NCBI RefSeq assembly: GCF_963676275.1 | Contig: NZ_OY781091.1 | Coordinates: 2,644,775-2,708,774, forward strand | DNA: 64,000 bases | Direction of reading: 5' to 3' | DNA from: an uncultured Cohaesibacter sp. | GTDB taxonomy: Bacteria; Pseudomonadota; Alphaproteobacteria; Rhizobiales; Cohaesibacteraceae | Shown: positions 57,653-64,000 of the stretch, in pieces | Layout: every line of letters begins with the position of its first letter | Position numbering within the stretch: position 1 is the first letter of the stretch | Notes under the pieces: model-generated | What the model saw: only the letters and a program-made list of their open reading frames with translations | Database searches by the model: none | What the model was told of the DNA's origin: nothing | Made by a program: the position numbers and the translations under genes

Positions 57653-57928
57653 TTACCAGTTATGCTTGGTCTCGACCGTATCCACGATGCCCACGATCGC
57701 GGCATCGGTGACGGAATCTTCCAGCATTCCCGCCTTGCGAGCCGAGCTGTTGCGGGTCACGATCACGATTTCATCATTGCCCGCCCCGACTGTGTCGACG
57801 GCGATCTCGGTTTCTCCGGTCGGCTCCTGCTTCTCATTAAGCTTGGCAACGATCAGCAACTTCGAGCCGGAAAGCGACATGTCCTTGCTGGTGGAAACCA
57901 CGGTTCCGATGACTTTAGCCAAATACAT
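57653..57928 (-). CDS. BMC-P pentameric vertex protein
   Basis: A 91-residue EutN/CcmL-type protein that closes the twelve vertices of the shell. Family features: MYLAKVIGTVVSTSKDMSLSGSKLLIV, VAVDTVGAGNDEIVIVTRNSSAR and AAIVGIVDTVE. Only one such gene is seen here; the shell needs just 60 copies. It lies 12 bases after the flavoprotein gene. Confidence 0.95.
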   Translation of the reverse strand: MYLAKVIGTVVSTSKDMSLSGSKLLIVAKLNEKQEPTGETEIAVDTVGAGNDEIVIVTRNSSARKAGMLEDSVTDAAIVGIVDTVETKHNW

Positions 57929-57940
57929 AGCGTTGACCTT

Positions 57941-58774
57941 TCAATGCCTGACGACGCGGATGTCACGCGCCTTCAGTTCTTCAAGGGCGAGCGGGGTGAC
58001 CACTACGCCCTCAGCGATATTTACGATTGCCCCATGCACCATTTTTGCGTCTCGCCAGCCGAATACGCGCTTGCTATCGGCTTTGATGATCACCGGTGCC
58101 TGAGGCGAAATGAGAGAGACTTTCTGAATGCCCTTTGGCTGTGCGCTGCCCGCCAGAAGCTTCGGCAATGAGGCCTCCACCGCGCCCGACAATTTTGCAG
58201 CCCGGCAGAGCCGAACGCCAAAGGCATCCAGTTTTTCCAGATGCGAAATCATCATCGCCCGATAGGCATCATTGGCTGCGAATGGTCGCTCATCCTGCGC
58301 CCGGCAGGCCGGACAGCAACCATCTTTTGCCGCAACAATGGGCTTCCCGCTTTCAAGCGCCGAAACCATAAATCTGGCGGCCGCATCATCACTGATGCCA
58401 TTGGCCACCTTCGCGGCCAGCGAAAGACTCATGTTGGGCACGATCAGCATTTCATTCTTCGACAGCAGCGAAGAGATCACGGTCATTGGAGATGCCGCAT
58501 CAACAAGCGTCCAATCTGCTTGCGGTATCGCGAGAGCCCGACCAGGGAAGGTGGAGGGAATGGCGCCAAGCACCTCGCGAGTGGCAGCGACATCAAGTGA
58601 CCAACTGTCGCTGTGCAGCTTGTTCAGTTGCTGAACGGCATCTCCAATTCCGTAGTCCGACATATCCAGCAGAACCAGCGCCTTGCGCTTTGTCGCTGTC
58701 AGCCGTTCCACAATCTTCTCCGAAATGATCTCGATGAGAACGGACTGAATGATGCGGGAAAGATCCGGGGTCAT
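57941..58774 (-). CDS. GRM-associated flavoprotein
   Basis: A 277-residue protein with a flavoprotein (pfam02441-like) fold in the middle: NEMLIVPNMSLSLAAKVANGISDDAAARFMVSALESGKPIVAAKDGCCPAC. The N-terminal helix (PDLSRIIQSVLIEIISEKIVERL) resembles an encapsulation peptide. The C-terminus contains GWRDAKMVHGAIVNIAEGVVVTPLALEELKARDI, which I have seen in homologues near glycyl-radical operons. Catalytic role is unknown. It overlaps EutJ by four bases (ATGA). Confidence 0.8.
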   Translation of the reverse strand: MTPDLSRIIQSVLIEIISEKIVERLTATKRKALVLLDMSDYGIGDAVQQLNKLHSDSWSLDVAATREVLGAIPSTFPGRALAIPQADWTLVDAASPMTVISSLLSKNEMLIVPNMSLSLAAKVANGISDDAAARFMVSALESGKPIVAAKDGCCPACRAQDERPFAANDAYRAMMISHLEKLDAFGVRLCRAAKLSGAVEASLPKLLAGSAQPKGIQKVSLISPQAPVIIKADSKRVFGWRDAKMVHGAIVNIAEGVVVTPLALEELKARDIRVVRH

Positions 58775-59631
58775 TTTGCCCCTCCCCGCCGAGCACCATT
58801 CAAGGCTCTCTGCTCGTACATTGCGATGCCGAGCGGGGTCACCAGCAGCGGCTCTGCCGGCTTGATGACCCGCCTGCCCGTCTGCTTTTCAAAAGCCTTT
58901 TCAAACCCAGAAAAAGTACAGGCACCACCCACCACATAAATGTCCTCGACATCACTGCCATTGAGAAATTTGGTCACGATGCTCGCCATCTTGTCGACCA
59001 CCGGACGAACGACCGGGAACACATCCCGCTCATTGGCGATATTCAGCTTATGCTCCTCGGCAGCCTCAAAACTCATGCCATAGGCCCCGGCCAGCACAAG
59101 CGTCATATGTGTTCCGCCCGTTGCCTCGTCAAAAGACCCCAGCACCTTGCCATTCTTCAGGATCGATATCCCCGTGGTGCCGCCGCCCACGTCAACGACG
59201 GCACCATCGCTCACCATCAATACGCGCGATGCAGCTGTCGGTTCATCAACAATTTCAACAAGTTCCATATCGGCAGCTTCAACGACATTGCCGATCGCCT
59301 TGGCATTGCCCGGATGAATGCCGGGCGGAATGGCCGTTGCGGCGCAAAGGAGAGACTGCCCGAGCCGTCCCTCAAGCTCGGCCTTGAGCGAACGAACGGC
59401 CTGCACAGCCCCGACATAGTCAACAACGATCCCGTCCCGCACCACCGTCGAGCGATGGGTCGCACCGGTCACGGGCCGATTTTGCGCATCGACAACGGAC
59501 AGCACGATATTGGCCGTGCCAAGATCCACGCCAACCTTGAGCGGACCGTCAGCCCATTCAGACCGGGGCAAAATCGCCTCCTGTCTGATCAGCTCGGCAA
59601 AGTCGTGCAAAATTTCATCGGGACTGCGCAT
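58771..59631 (-). CDS. eutJ: EutJ-like chaperone/ATPase
   Basis: Member of the actin/Hsp70 superfamily associated with microcompartments, 286 residues. ATP-binding motifs are visible: VGVDLGTANIVLSVVD (phosphate 1), VVDVGGGTTGISILKNGKVLG (phosphate 2) and IYVVGGACTFSGFEKAFE (adenosine). The C-terminal PLLVTPLGIAMYEQRAL is typical of EutJ. The proposed role in shell or enzyme assembly is inferred from the family. The ribosome site is weak. Confidence 0.92.
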   Translation of the reverse strand: MRSPDEILHDFAELIRQEAILPRSEWADGPLKVGVDLGTANIVLSVVDAQNRPVTGATHRSTVVRDGIVVDYVGAVQAVRSLKAELEGRLGQSLLCAATAIPPGIHPGNAKAIGNVVEAADMELVEIVDEPTAASRVLMVSDGAVVDVGGGTTGISILKNGKVLGSFDEATGGTHMTLVLAGAYGMSFEAAEEHKLNIANERDVFPVVRPVVDKMASIVTKFLNGSDVEDIYVVGGACTFSGFEKAFEKQTGRRVIKPAEPLLVTPLGIAMYEQRALNGARRGGAK

Positions 59632-59686
59632 AGTGACTATTCTTCGATTGCGTTCTGACTTGTTGTTTCAATCCGGATTGGCAAAA

Positions 59687-60343
59687 TCAGCTTTTGCAGA
59701 TCCGCACATGAGAATTATTGCCAAGGCCAAGAGCATTGGCCTCTTCAACATCGATATGGATTTCCAGCGCCGAAGCCTCGGACACGCGCACGGCGACATT
59801 GTCCAGAATGCCCCCTCGCGCCCCGACGGCTTCAACGCTCACCACATCACCATTTTTCAGCCCGACCTTTTTGGCGTCGCTCGGATGCATATGGATATGG
59901 CGCTGCGCCACAATCACACCCTGCTCCAGCTTGACCGAACCAAGCGGGCCGACAATTTCCACACCAGCGCTCTCATCAAGATCACCGGACATGCGCATCG
60001 GGGCCTTGATGCCCAGCGCAAAACCGTCCGAGACCGAAATCTCGACCTGGGTTTCCTTTCGAAATGGCCCGAGAACCCGAACGCGCCGCAGCTCGCCTTT
60101 GGGGCCTTTCAAGGTAACTGTTTCTTCAGCCGCATATTGACCGGGCTGCTTCATGGCTTTCATCCGGGTCAGATTCTGCCCCGGGCCAAAAAGCATCTCC
60201 ATATCCTCACGGGAGAGATGGATATGGCGGTTTGACACCCCGACCGGTACCAAGGCAGGATCGCTCTTTGGCGCCGCTTTGCTCGTTGCCTTTGCCATAA
60301 TCTCGGCGACAACCTTATCGATCATTTGCTCAGTCAGTTGCAT
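59687..60343 (-). CDS. pduL: PduL phosphotransacylase
   Basis: Turns acyl-CoA into acyl-phosphate and frees CoA inside the shell. The 218-residue product has two zinc-binding motifs, SNRHIHLSREDMEMLFG and AQRHIHMHPSDAKKVG, and the beta-barrel fold. The N-terminal helix (LTEQMIDKVVAEIMAKATSK) is an encapsulation-type peptide followed by an Ala/Pro/Lys linker. The length is normal. It is followed by eutJ after 55 bases and preceded by a hairpin. Confidence 0.95.
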   Translation of the reverse strand: MQLTEQMIDKVVAEIMAKATSKAAPKSDPALVPVGVSNRHIHLSREDMEMLFGPGQNLTRMKAMKQPGQYAAEETVTLKGPKGELRRVRVLGPFRKETQVEISVSDGFALGIKAPMRMSGDLDESAGVEIVGPLGSVKLEQGVIVAQRHIHMHPSDAKKVGLKNGDVVSVEAVGARGGILDNVAVRVSEASALEIHIDVEEANALGLGNNSHVRICKS

Positions 60344-60365
60344 GGCTCTTTCTTCTGTCTCTCTT

Positions 60366-60401
60366 TTTCATCCCGCAATTCATGGGAACCGCGGGATGAA
60401 A
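60366..60401 (-). other. Hairpin between the tailed BMC gene and pduL
   Basis: Perfect eleven-base arms TTTCATCCCGC and GCGGGATGAAA with a 14-base loop, in the 89-base gap. No T tract on the minus strand. It may protect the shell-protein mRNA. Confidence 0.7.
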
Positions 60402-60432
60402 GTCATTCGGTAACGAAAAGGGAAAGTTGTGT

Positions 60433-61236
60433 TCAGGCGCGCCTGCGTCTGCCTCTCCCGGTTTTCCGTGTCGTTGCGGACTTGCCTGTTGTCGATGCAG
60501 GCTTTGCAGCCTCGATGGACTTGACTTCGGCAACCGGTTTGAGATCCAGTTCTTCGGTCTTGCTCACATCGGCTCCAGAAGCCTTGGCCCCAGAAGCTTT
60601 GGCCTCAGAAACTTTAGCCTTTTCAGCTTCCTCCTTTTCAGCTTCGGCCTTTACGACCTCGACCTTCTTGGTATCGGCTTTACTGGCTTCCGGTTTCTCG
60701 GCTTCAGCCGGCGTCGCTTCTGCCTTTTTGTCCGCAGACTTGTTGTCCGCACTGGCATTTTCAGCAGGCTTTGCGTCTTCCTTGGCCTGCTCGGGAGCCG
60801 GAGCAGAAGCCCCGTTCTCCTCACCAGTTACTTCAGCGCCGCTCTCAGAGCCGCCATCCCCGGTTTCGTCCGGACCTGATTTCGGTCCGTCCCCTCCACC
60901 GCTTGGTGGAGTTGGTTCTGGAGGCTCAGGTGGCTTTGGGAGGTCAACACCCACCGTATCCTTGGTGATGACCATGGACTTGATGCCATCAGCAGGTCTT
61001 GCGATCACTTTTGTCGACACGACCGTGTTGATCTTTGCTGCGGCGGCAGAAGCCGCAGCAATGGCAGCATTCACAGCCCCAACCTCGCCATAGAGCTTGA
61101 CAACCGTCATGCCACCACCCTTGGCCAGTTCGTAGCCGACGAGCTCGACATTGGCAGATTTCACGGCAGCATCAGCTGCTTCAATGGCAGCAGTCAGGCC
61201 TGTCGTTTCAATCAAACCGAGGCTCTTCTGCGACAT
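60433..61236 (-). CDS. BMC-H shell protein with long disordered basic tail
   Basis: The first 92 residues are a normal hexameric shell domain (SLGLIETTGLTAAIEAADAAVKSANVELVGYELAKGGGMTVVKLYGEVGAVNAAIAAA). The remaining 170 residues are low complexity: a Pro/Gly/acidic segment (about 98-150), a Lys/Glu/Ala segment (about 150-240) and a basic end (TTRKTGRGRRRRA). I know shell proteins with C-terminal extensions (EutK with a helix-turn-helix, PduK with an iron-sulfur motif), but not this one. The tail could bind nucleic acid, enzymes or other shells. ATG follows AAAGGAGG. Confidence 0.9.
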   Translation of the reverse strand: MSQKSLGLIETTGLTAAIEAADAAVKSANVELVGYELAKGGGMTVVKLYGEVGAVNAAIAAASAAAAKINTVVSTKVIARPADGIKSMVITKDTVGVDLPKPPEPPEPTPPSGGGDGPKSGPDETGDGGSESGAEVTGEENGASAPAPEQAKEDAKPAENASADNKSADKKAEATPAEAEKPEASKADTKKVEVVKAEAEKEEAEKAKVSEAKASGAKASGADVSKTEELDLKPVAEVKSIEAAKPASTTGKSATTRKTGRGRRRRA

Positions 61237-61257
61237 GACGATCCTCCTTTCCTACGA

Positions 61258-62082
61258 TCAAATGTAAGGGGTTGCGCTGGAAGGAAGATCCTCATCCGGT
61301 TCCATGGCCTTGAGAACCTGCTTGCCAACTTCGCGTGCAGCGATAATGGCCTGACGAACCGCGCCGGAATCACCACTGAAGGTGTAGATGACCTCGTTCG
61401 AATAGCTGGTTCCGCCATTGCCTGGCGAGGAATAGCCAACCGCATCGACGGTTGCAGCCTTTGCAGCCGTATCGGCCAGCAGAACACCGATCGCAGCCGG
61501 AGCACCAACGGTAATACCGAAGGACTGGCCGAGCGGAGCGCCGAAGGCCTTGTTGAGCGCGGTGCTGGCACGAGCGGTATACTGGAATTCCAGATGACCA
61601 GCAGAGTTGCCATAAACATCACCAAAGGTGCGTTCAACTTCGCTAAGCGCAACTTCAACAGCACGACGTGCGTCGGAAACATCTTCTGCACCGAACAGGA
61701 TCAAGGAACCATGGCCAGCGCCACCTTCGGTGTCACGAGGCAGTTCGATCAGAATGATTTCGCTGTTGGTTGCCTTCACGGCTTCGTCAGCAGCAAAGAT
61801 GTGCGGACCGGCACCGGTACGGGCACCCAGAATACCGATCGAGCGGTATTTCTTGTCGATTTTCATCTGCTCATGCAGAGAAGAGTCAACATTGGCGATT
61901 ACCAGACCGATGGTATGGCCGATTGCGGTGCCGACAAATTCGGTCAGGCCGCAAGCCGCCGGCAGTTTGGCAGCGCAGCTCTTGGCTGCAGGGGCTTCAG
62001 GTTTTGCAGGGGCGGAAGCAGCTTCCGAACCCATCTTGCGCATAACCTCGCCCATAATCTGTTCGACAAGATCGTTATTCAT
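61258..62082 (-). CDS. pduB: BMC-T shell protein, PduB-like
   Basis: Tandem-domain shell protein that trimerises, 274 residues. Two BMC domains follow a 40-residue N-terminal extension; conserved parts are ACGLTEFVGTAIGHTIGLVIANVD, GARTGAGPHIFAADEAVKATNSEI and the second-domain GQSFGITVGAPAAIGVLLADTAAKAA. The extension starts NNDLVEQIMGEVMRKMGSE, an encapsulation-type helix as in PduB, then a Cys-containing Ala/Pro linker. PduB-type BMC-T is a marker of propanediol-type compartments. ATG follows AAGGAG. Confidence 0.93.
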   Translation of the reverse strand: MNNDLVEQIMGEVMRKMGSEAASAPAKPEAPAAKSCAAKLPAACGLTEFVGTAIGHTIGLVIANVDSSLHEQMKIDKKYRSIGILGARTGAGPHIFAADEAVKATNSEIILIELPRDTEGGAGHGSLILFGAEDVSDARRAVEVALSEVERTFGDVYGNSAGHLEFQYTARASTALNKAFGAPLGQSFGITVGAPAAIGVLLADTAAKAATVDAVGYSSPGNGGTSYSNEVIYTFSGDSGAVRQAIIAAREVGKQVLKAMEPDEDLPSSATPYI

Positions 62083-62110
62083 TGTCGATACTCCTTATGA
62101 CTTGGGTCAG

Positions 62111-62392
62111 TTATTCTGCGCTCTTCGGCAGGATTTTTTCCACTTCAGTGTGTGGACGCGGAATGACGTGGACAGAAACCACGGTGCCGACTTTCTCGGC
62201 AGCCACTGCGCCAGCGTCGGTAGCAGCCTTGACAGCGCCAACGTCGCCACGAACCATGACGGTTACTAGACCGGAACCGATCTTTTCGTAGCCTACCAGG
62301 CCAACATTTGCGGATTTAACCATCGCGTCAGCAGCTTCGATCGCGCCTACGAGGCCTTTGGTTTCGACCATACCCAATGCTTCTTGTTGCAT
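62111..62392 (-). CDS. BMC-H shell protein, PduA/PduJ-like
   Basis: Main hexameric shell subunit, 93 residues: [60 protein letters not shown]. No extension. The pore loop GSG and the edge lysine region (VKSANV) are standard. It lies between the alcohol dehydrogenase and BMC-T genes. ATG follows GGAGAG. Confidence 0.96.
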   Translation of the reverse strand: MQQEALGMVETKGLVGAIEAADAMVKSANVGLVGYEKIGSGLVTVMVRGDVGAVKAATDAGAVAAEKVGTVVSVHVIPRPHTEVEKILPKSAE

Positions 62393-62477
62393 TTTTCTCT
62401 CCAGTTTTAATGTTCAGATTTTGCCCTTTTGAGGCGTCAAGTTTTTACGTAGTTTGATTGGTGTCCTCCCTCATCTC

Positions 62478-63617
62478 CTATCCACCAACACGGCGCAGCA
62501 GCCGAACCAGATCCTGAGCAACCGGCTTTCTCGGATTTGTGGCAGTGCATGCATCCGAGAAAATCGCCTTCACGAGCGTCTGCTCGCTACGGGCAAAGGC
62601 ATGCATGTCGATGCCCTGTCCGCGCAGGGTCGCAGGGATGCCGAACCCGGCATTCAATCTCTCGATTGCATGGATCAGCGCCCAGACACCCATTTTCAGG
62701 CTTGGAAACCGCAATCCCAGACTGGTTGCGGCCTTGGCATAAACGTCGGCCGTTTCTTCACAGAAGACGGAATCCTCCGTAAGACCGGCGTTATATTCGA
62801 TGACCACCGGCAACAGCATGGCATTGAGCCGACCATGGGCGACGTGAAACTGACCGCCGATGGCATGCGCCATGCCATGATTGAGCCCAAGACCCGAGGA
62901 ATTGAATGCCATGCCTGCCATGCAGGAAGCCTGATGCATTTCTGCCCGGGCTTTCAGATCATCGCCGTTGCTGAAGGCAACCGGCAGACTTTCAAAAGCC
63001 AGCGTCAGGGCCTTTGCGGCCAGAGCGTCTGAGCAATAGGAAGATCCGGTTGAAGCAAGCGCTTCGATGGCATGAGTTATGACATCCATCCCCGTGTCCA
63101 CCGTCACATTGGCCGGAGCCGTGCGGACAAATTCGGGGTCAAGAATGGCAACATCCGGTATCAGGGAATTGGAGACCAGCGGAAATTTGCGATTTCTTGA
63201 CGGGTCGGAAATCACCGCATAAGAGGTGACTTCAGATCCGGTACCCGAAGTGGTTGGAATGGCCACGAACTGGATAGTGAGTTGGGGTTTGACCTCTCGC
63301 ACGACAGCCAGAATGGCTTTTGCGGCATCAATGGCGGATCCTCCCCCCAAAGCCACAATCGCATCCGGTTCGAAGTCGGCAAGAAGACCAGCTCCCTTGG
63401 ACACTGTTTCAATAGGCGGTTCGGGGATCGCCTCATCATAGACGAGGCACTCGGATCCCTTGAGGTGAGCCCGTACCCTTGCCAGAGCACCGGACTTTAC
63501 CATGAAAGCATCGGTAACGATCCCGACCTTCTGCCCGCTATAGGCGGACAGACGATCCAGCATCCCGGTTCCAAAAACAACTTCCGTTTTTGAAAAGAAG
63601 CTCTGATAACGAGGCAT
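62478..63617 (-). CDS. Iron-containing alcohol dehydrogenase
   Basis: Reduces part of the aldehyde to alcohol to regenerate NAD inside the compartment (PduQ/CutO-like). The 379-residue product has the NAD motif ALGGGSAIDAAKAI, IPTTSGTGSEVTSYAVI and the iron-binding histidines in GLGLNHGMAHAIGG and FHVAHGRLNAMLLP with the aspartate in GMDVITHAIEA. No N-terminal encapsulation helix is seen. The first gene after the glycyl radical enzyme, from which a hairpin separates it. Confidence 0.94.
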   Translation of the reverse strand: MPRYQSFFSKTEVVFGTGMLDRLSAYSGQKVGIVTDAFMVKSGALARVRAHLKGSECLVYDEAIPEPPIETVSKGAGLLADFEPDAIVALGGGSAIDAAKAILAVVREVKPQLTIQFVAIPTTSGTGSEVTSYAVISDPSRNRKFPLVSNSLIPDVAILDPEFVRTAPANVTVDTGMDVITHAIEALASTGSSYCSDALAAKALTLAFESLPVAFSNGDDLKARAEMHQASCMAGMAFNSSGLGLNHGMAHAIGGQFHVAHGRLNAMLLPVVIEYNAGLTEDSVFCEETADVYAKAATSLGLRFPSLKMGVWALIHAIERLNAGFGIPATLRGQGIDMHAFARSEQTLVKAIFSDACTATNPRKPVAQDLVRLLRRVGG

Positions 63618-63704
63618 AAAACAGAAATCCTTGACACTTAGAGCAATTGTGAGCTGCCGGAGAGAGAAAACTCAAAAGACCCCGACAGCCTCTCGCACCA
63701 TACC

Positions 63705-63733
63705 GCCTGCCGACACCAACAATGTCGGCAGGC
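63705..63733 (-). other. Intercistronic hairpin after the glycyl radical enzyme
   Basis: Perfect eleven-base arms GCCTGCCGACA and TGTCGGCAGGC with a seven-base loop, 11 bases after the stop codon. A T-rich run starts about 50 bases later. Likely mRNA stabiliser or partial terminator that raises enzyme over shell expression. Confidence 0.75.
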
Positions 63734-63744
63734 CTCTGAAACCT

Positions 63745-64000
63745 TTAGAGTTTCTGTTCAGTACGGCTAATGATGTCGTCCTGCACTTCCTTGGCGAGCA
63801 CGACGAACTGAGCGCTGTAGCCAGCCACGCGGACCACGAGATCCCTGTGTTTTTCCGGCTCACGCTGAGCGGCAAGCAGAATGTCCCTGTTCACGACGTT
63901 GAACTGAACATGCATGCCCTTGTGATCGAAGTAGGAACGAACAACCGAGGTGAAGTTCAGGATGCCATTGTCTCCGGCAAGCGAGGACGGCAGGAACTTC
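63745..64000 (-). CDS. Glycyl radical enzyme, C-terminal part
   Basis: The last 84 residues of a large enzyme that runs off the right edge. The glycyl radical motif RVAGYSA is clear, preceded by GMHVQFNVVNRDILLAAQREPEKHRDLVV and followed by FVVLAKEVQDDIISRTEQKL. This part is common to diol dehydratases, choline lyase and related enzymes, so it does not identify the substrate. The associated shell, PduL, aldehyde and alcohol dehydrogenases mean that the product is an aldehyde that is disproportionated. The catalytic cysteine lies outside the window. Confidence 0.93.
   Translation of the reverse strand, partial: KFLPSSLAGDNGILNFTSVVRSYFDHKGMHVQFNVVNRDILLAAQREPEKHRDLVVRVAGYSAQFVVLAKEVQDDIISRTEQKL

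Noticed and set aside
60433..61236. Histone H1-like protein
   Set aside because: The Lys/Ala/Pro-rich tail resembles such proteins, but the first 92 residues are a clear BMC-H domain in a shell operon.
63745..64000. Pyruvate formate-lyase
   Set aside because: The glycyl motif alone would allow it, but the shell, aldehyde dehydrogenase and PduL genes require an aldehyde-making enzyme; still not proved because the active site is outside the window.

Overview
The window reads as chromosome of an alphaproteobacterium, most likely a marine or sediment member of the Hyphomicrobiales (a Cohaesibacter-like lineage is my guess, made without any database comparison). The reasons are the order lipA / lpdA / pdhC / pdhB / pdhA / ftsB, with eno, kdsA, pyrG, secG, tpiA, ppiD, trpD, trpC, moaC and moeA nearby; a pyruvate dehydrogenase E1 beta subunit with its own lipoyl domain; and a CsgH-type curli protein. 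The GC content looks moderate, and starts are mostly ATG with some GTG and TTG.

Positions 1-31.5 kb are the housekeeping core. They hold a class I polyphosphate kinase 2, a probable secreted delta-class carbonic anhydrase, the pyruvate dehydrogenase and lipoate block on the minus strand, a plus-strand UbiD/UbiX pair set between ftsB and eno, small conserved proteins, then enolase, KDO-8-P synthase, CTP synthase, SecG, triose-phosphate isomerase, a PpiD-type chaperone, tryptophan and molybdopterin genes, and a ferredoxin-NADP reductase. Several rho-independent terminators separate these units.

Positions 32.4-43.8 kb hold an expanded curli (functional amyloid) locus on the plus strand: csgF, lipoprotein secretion channel csgG, a terminator, then six proteins made of curlin-type repeats (about 170 to 600 residues), a CsgC/CsgH-like periplasmic chaperone, and an Inh-domain plus SH3-like protein joined to csgH by an ATGA overlap. 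No csgE or csgD is seen. The large curlins share a leader block and a non-repeat glycine/leucine module near the C-terminus.

Positions 44-50.4 kb hold a LysR regulator, divergent from a ugpBAECQ operon for glycerol-3-phosphate and glycerophosphodiester uptake and cleavage. A perfect palindrome lies in the shared promoter.

Positions 50.4-64 kb, on the minus strand, hold a nearly complete glycyl-radical-enzyme bacterial microcompartment (GRM) operon. In transcription order it is: glycyl radical enzyme (only its last 84 codons, with the glycyl motif), Fe-alcohol dehydrogenase, BMC-H shell, BMC-T shell, a BMC-H with a 170-residue disordered basic tail, PduL phosphotransacylase, EutJ-like chaperone, flavoprotein, BMC-P vertex protein, GlcG/PduO-C protein, CoA-acylating aldehyde dehydrogenase with three encapsulation-like helices, a probably permuted BMC protein, radical-SAM activase, a dedicated SAM synthetase, then a PocR-domain sensor kinase and an AraC-type response regulator. 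Together they would make a radical-generated aldehyde inside a shell, split it to alcohol and acyl-phosphate, recycle NAD and CoA, and sense the substrate. The substrate (1,2-propanediol or choline) is not decidable from the 84 visible residues of the key enzyme; the BMC-T gene leans toward the propanediol (GRM3) type.
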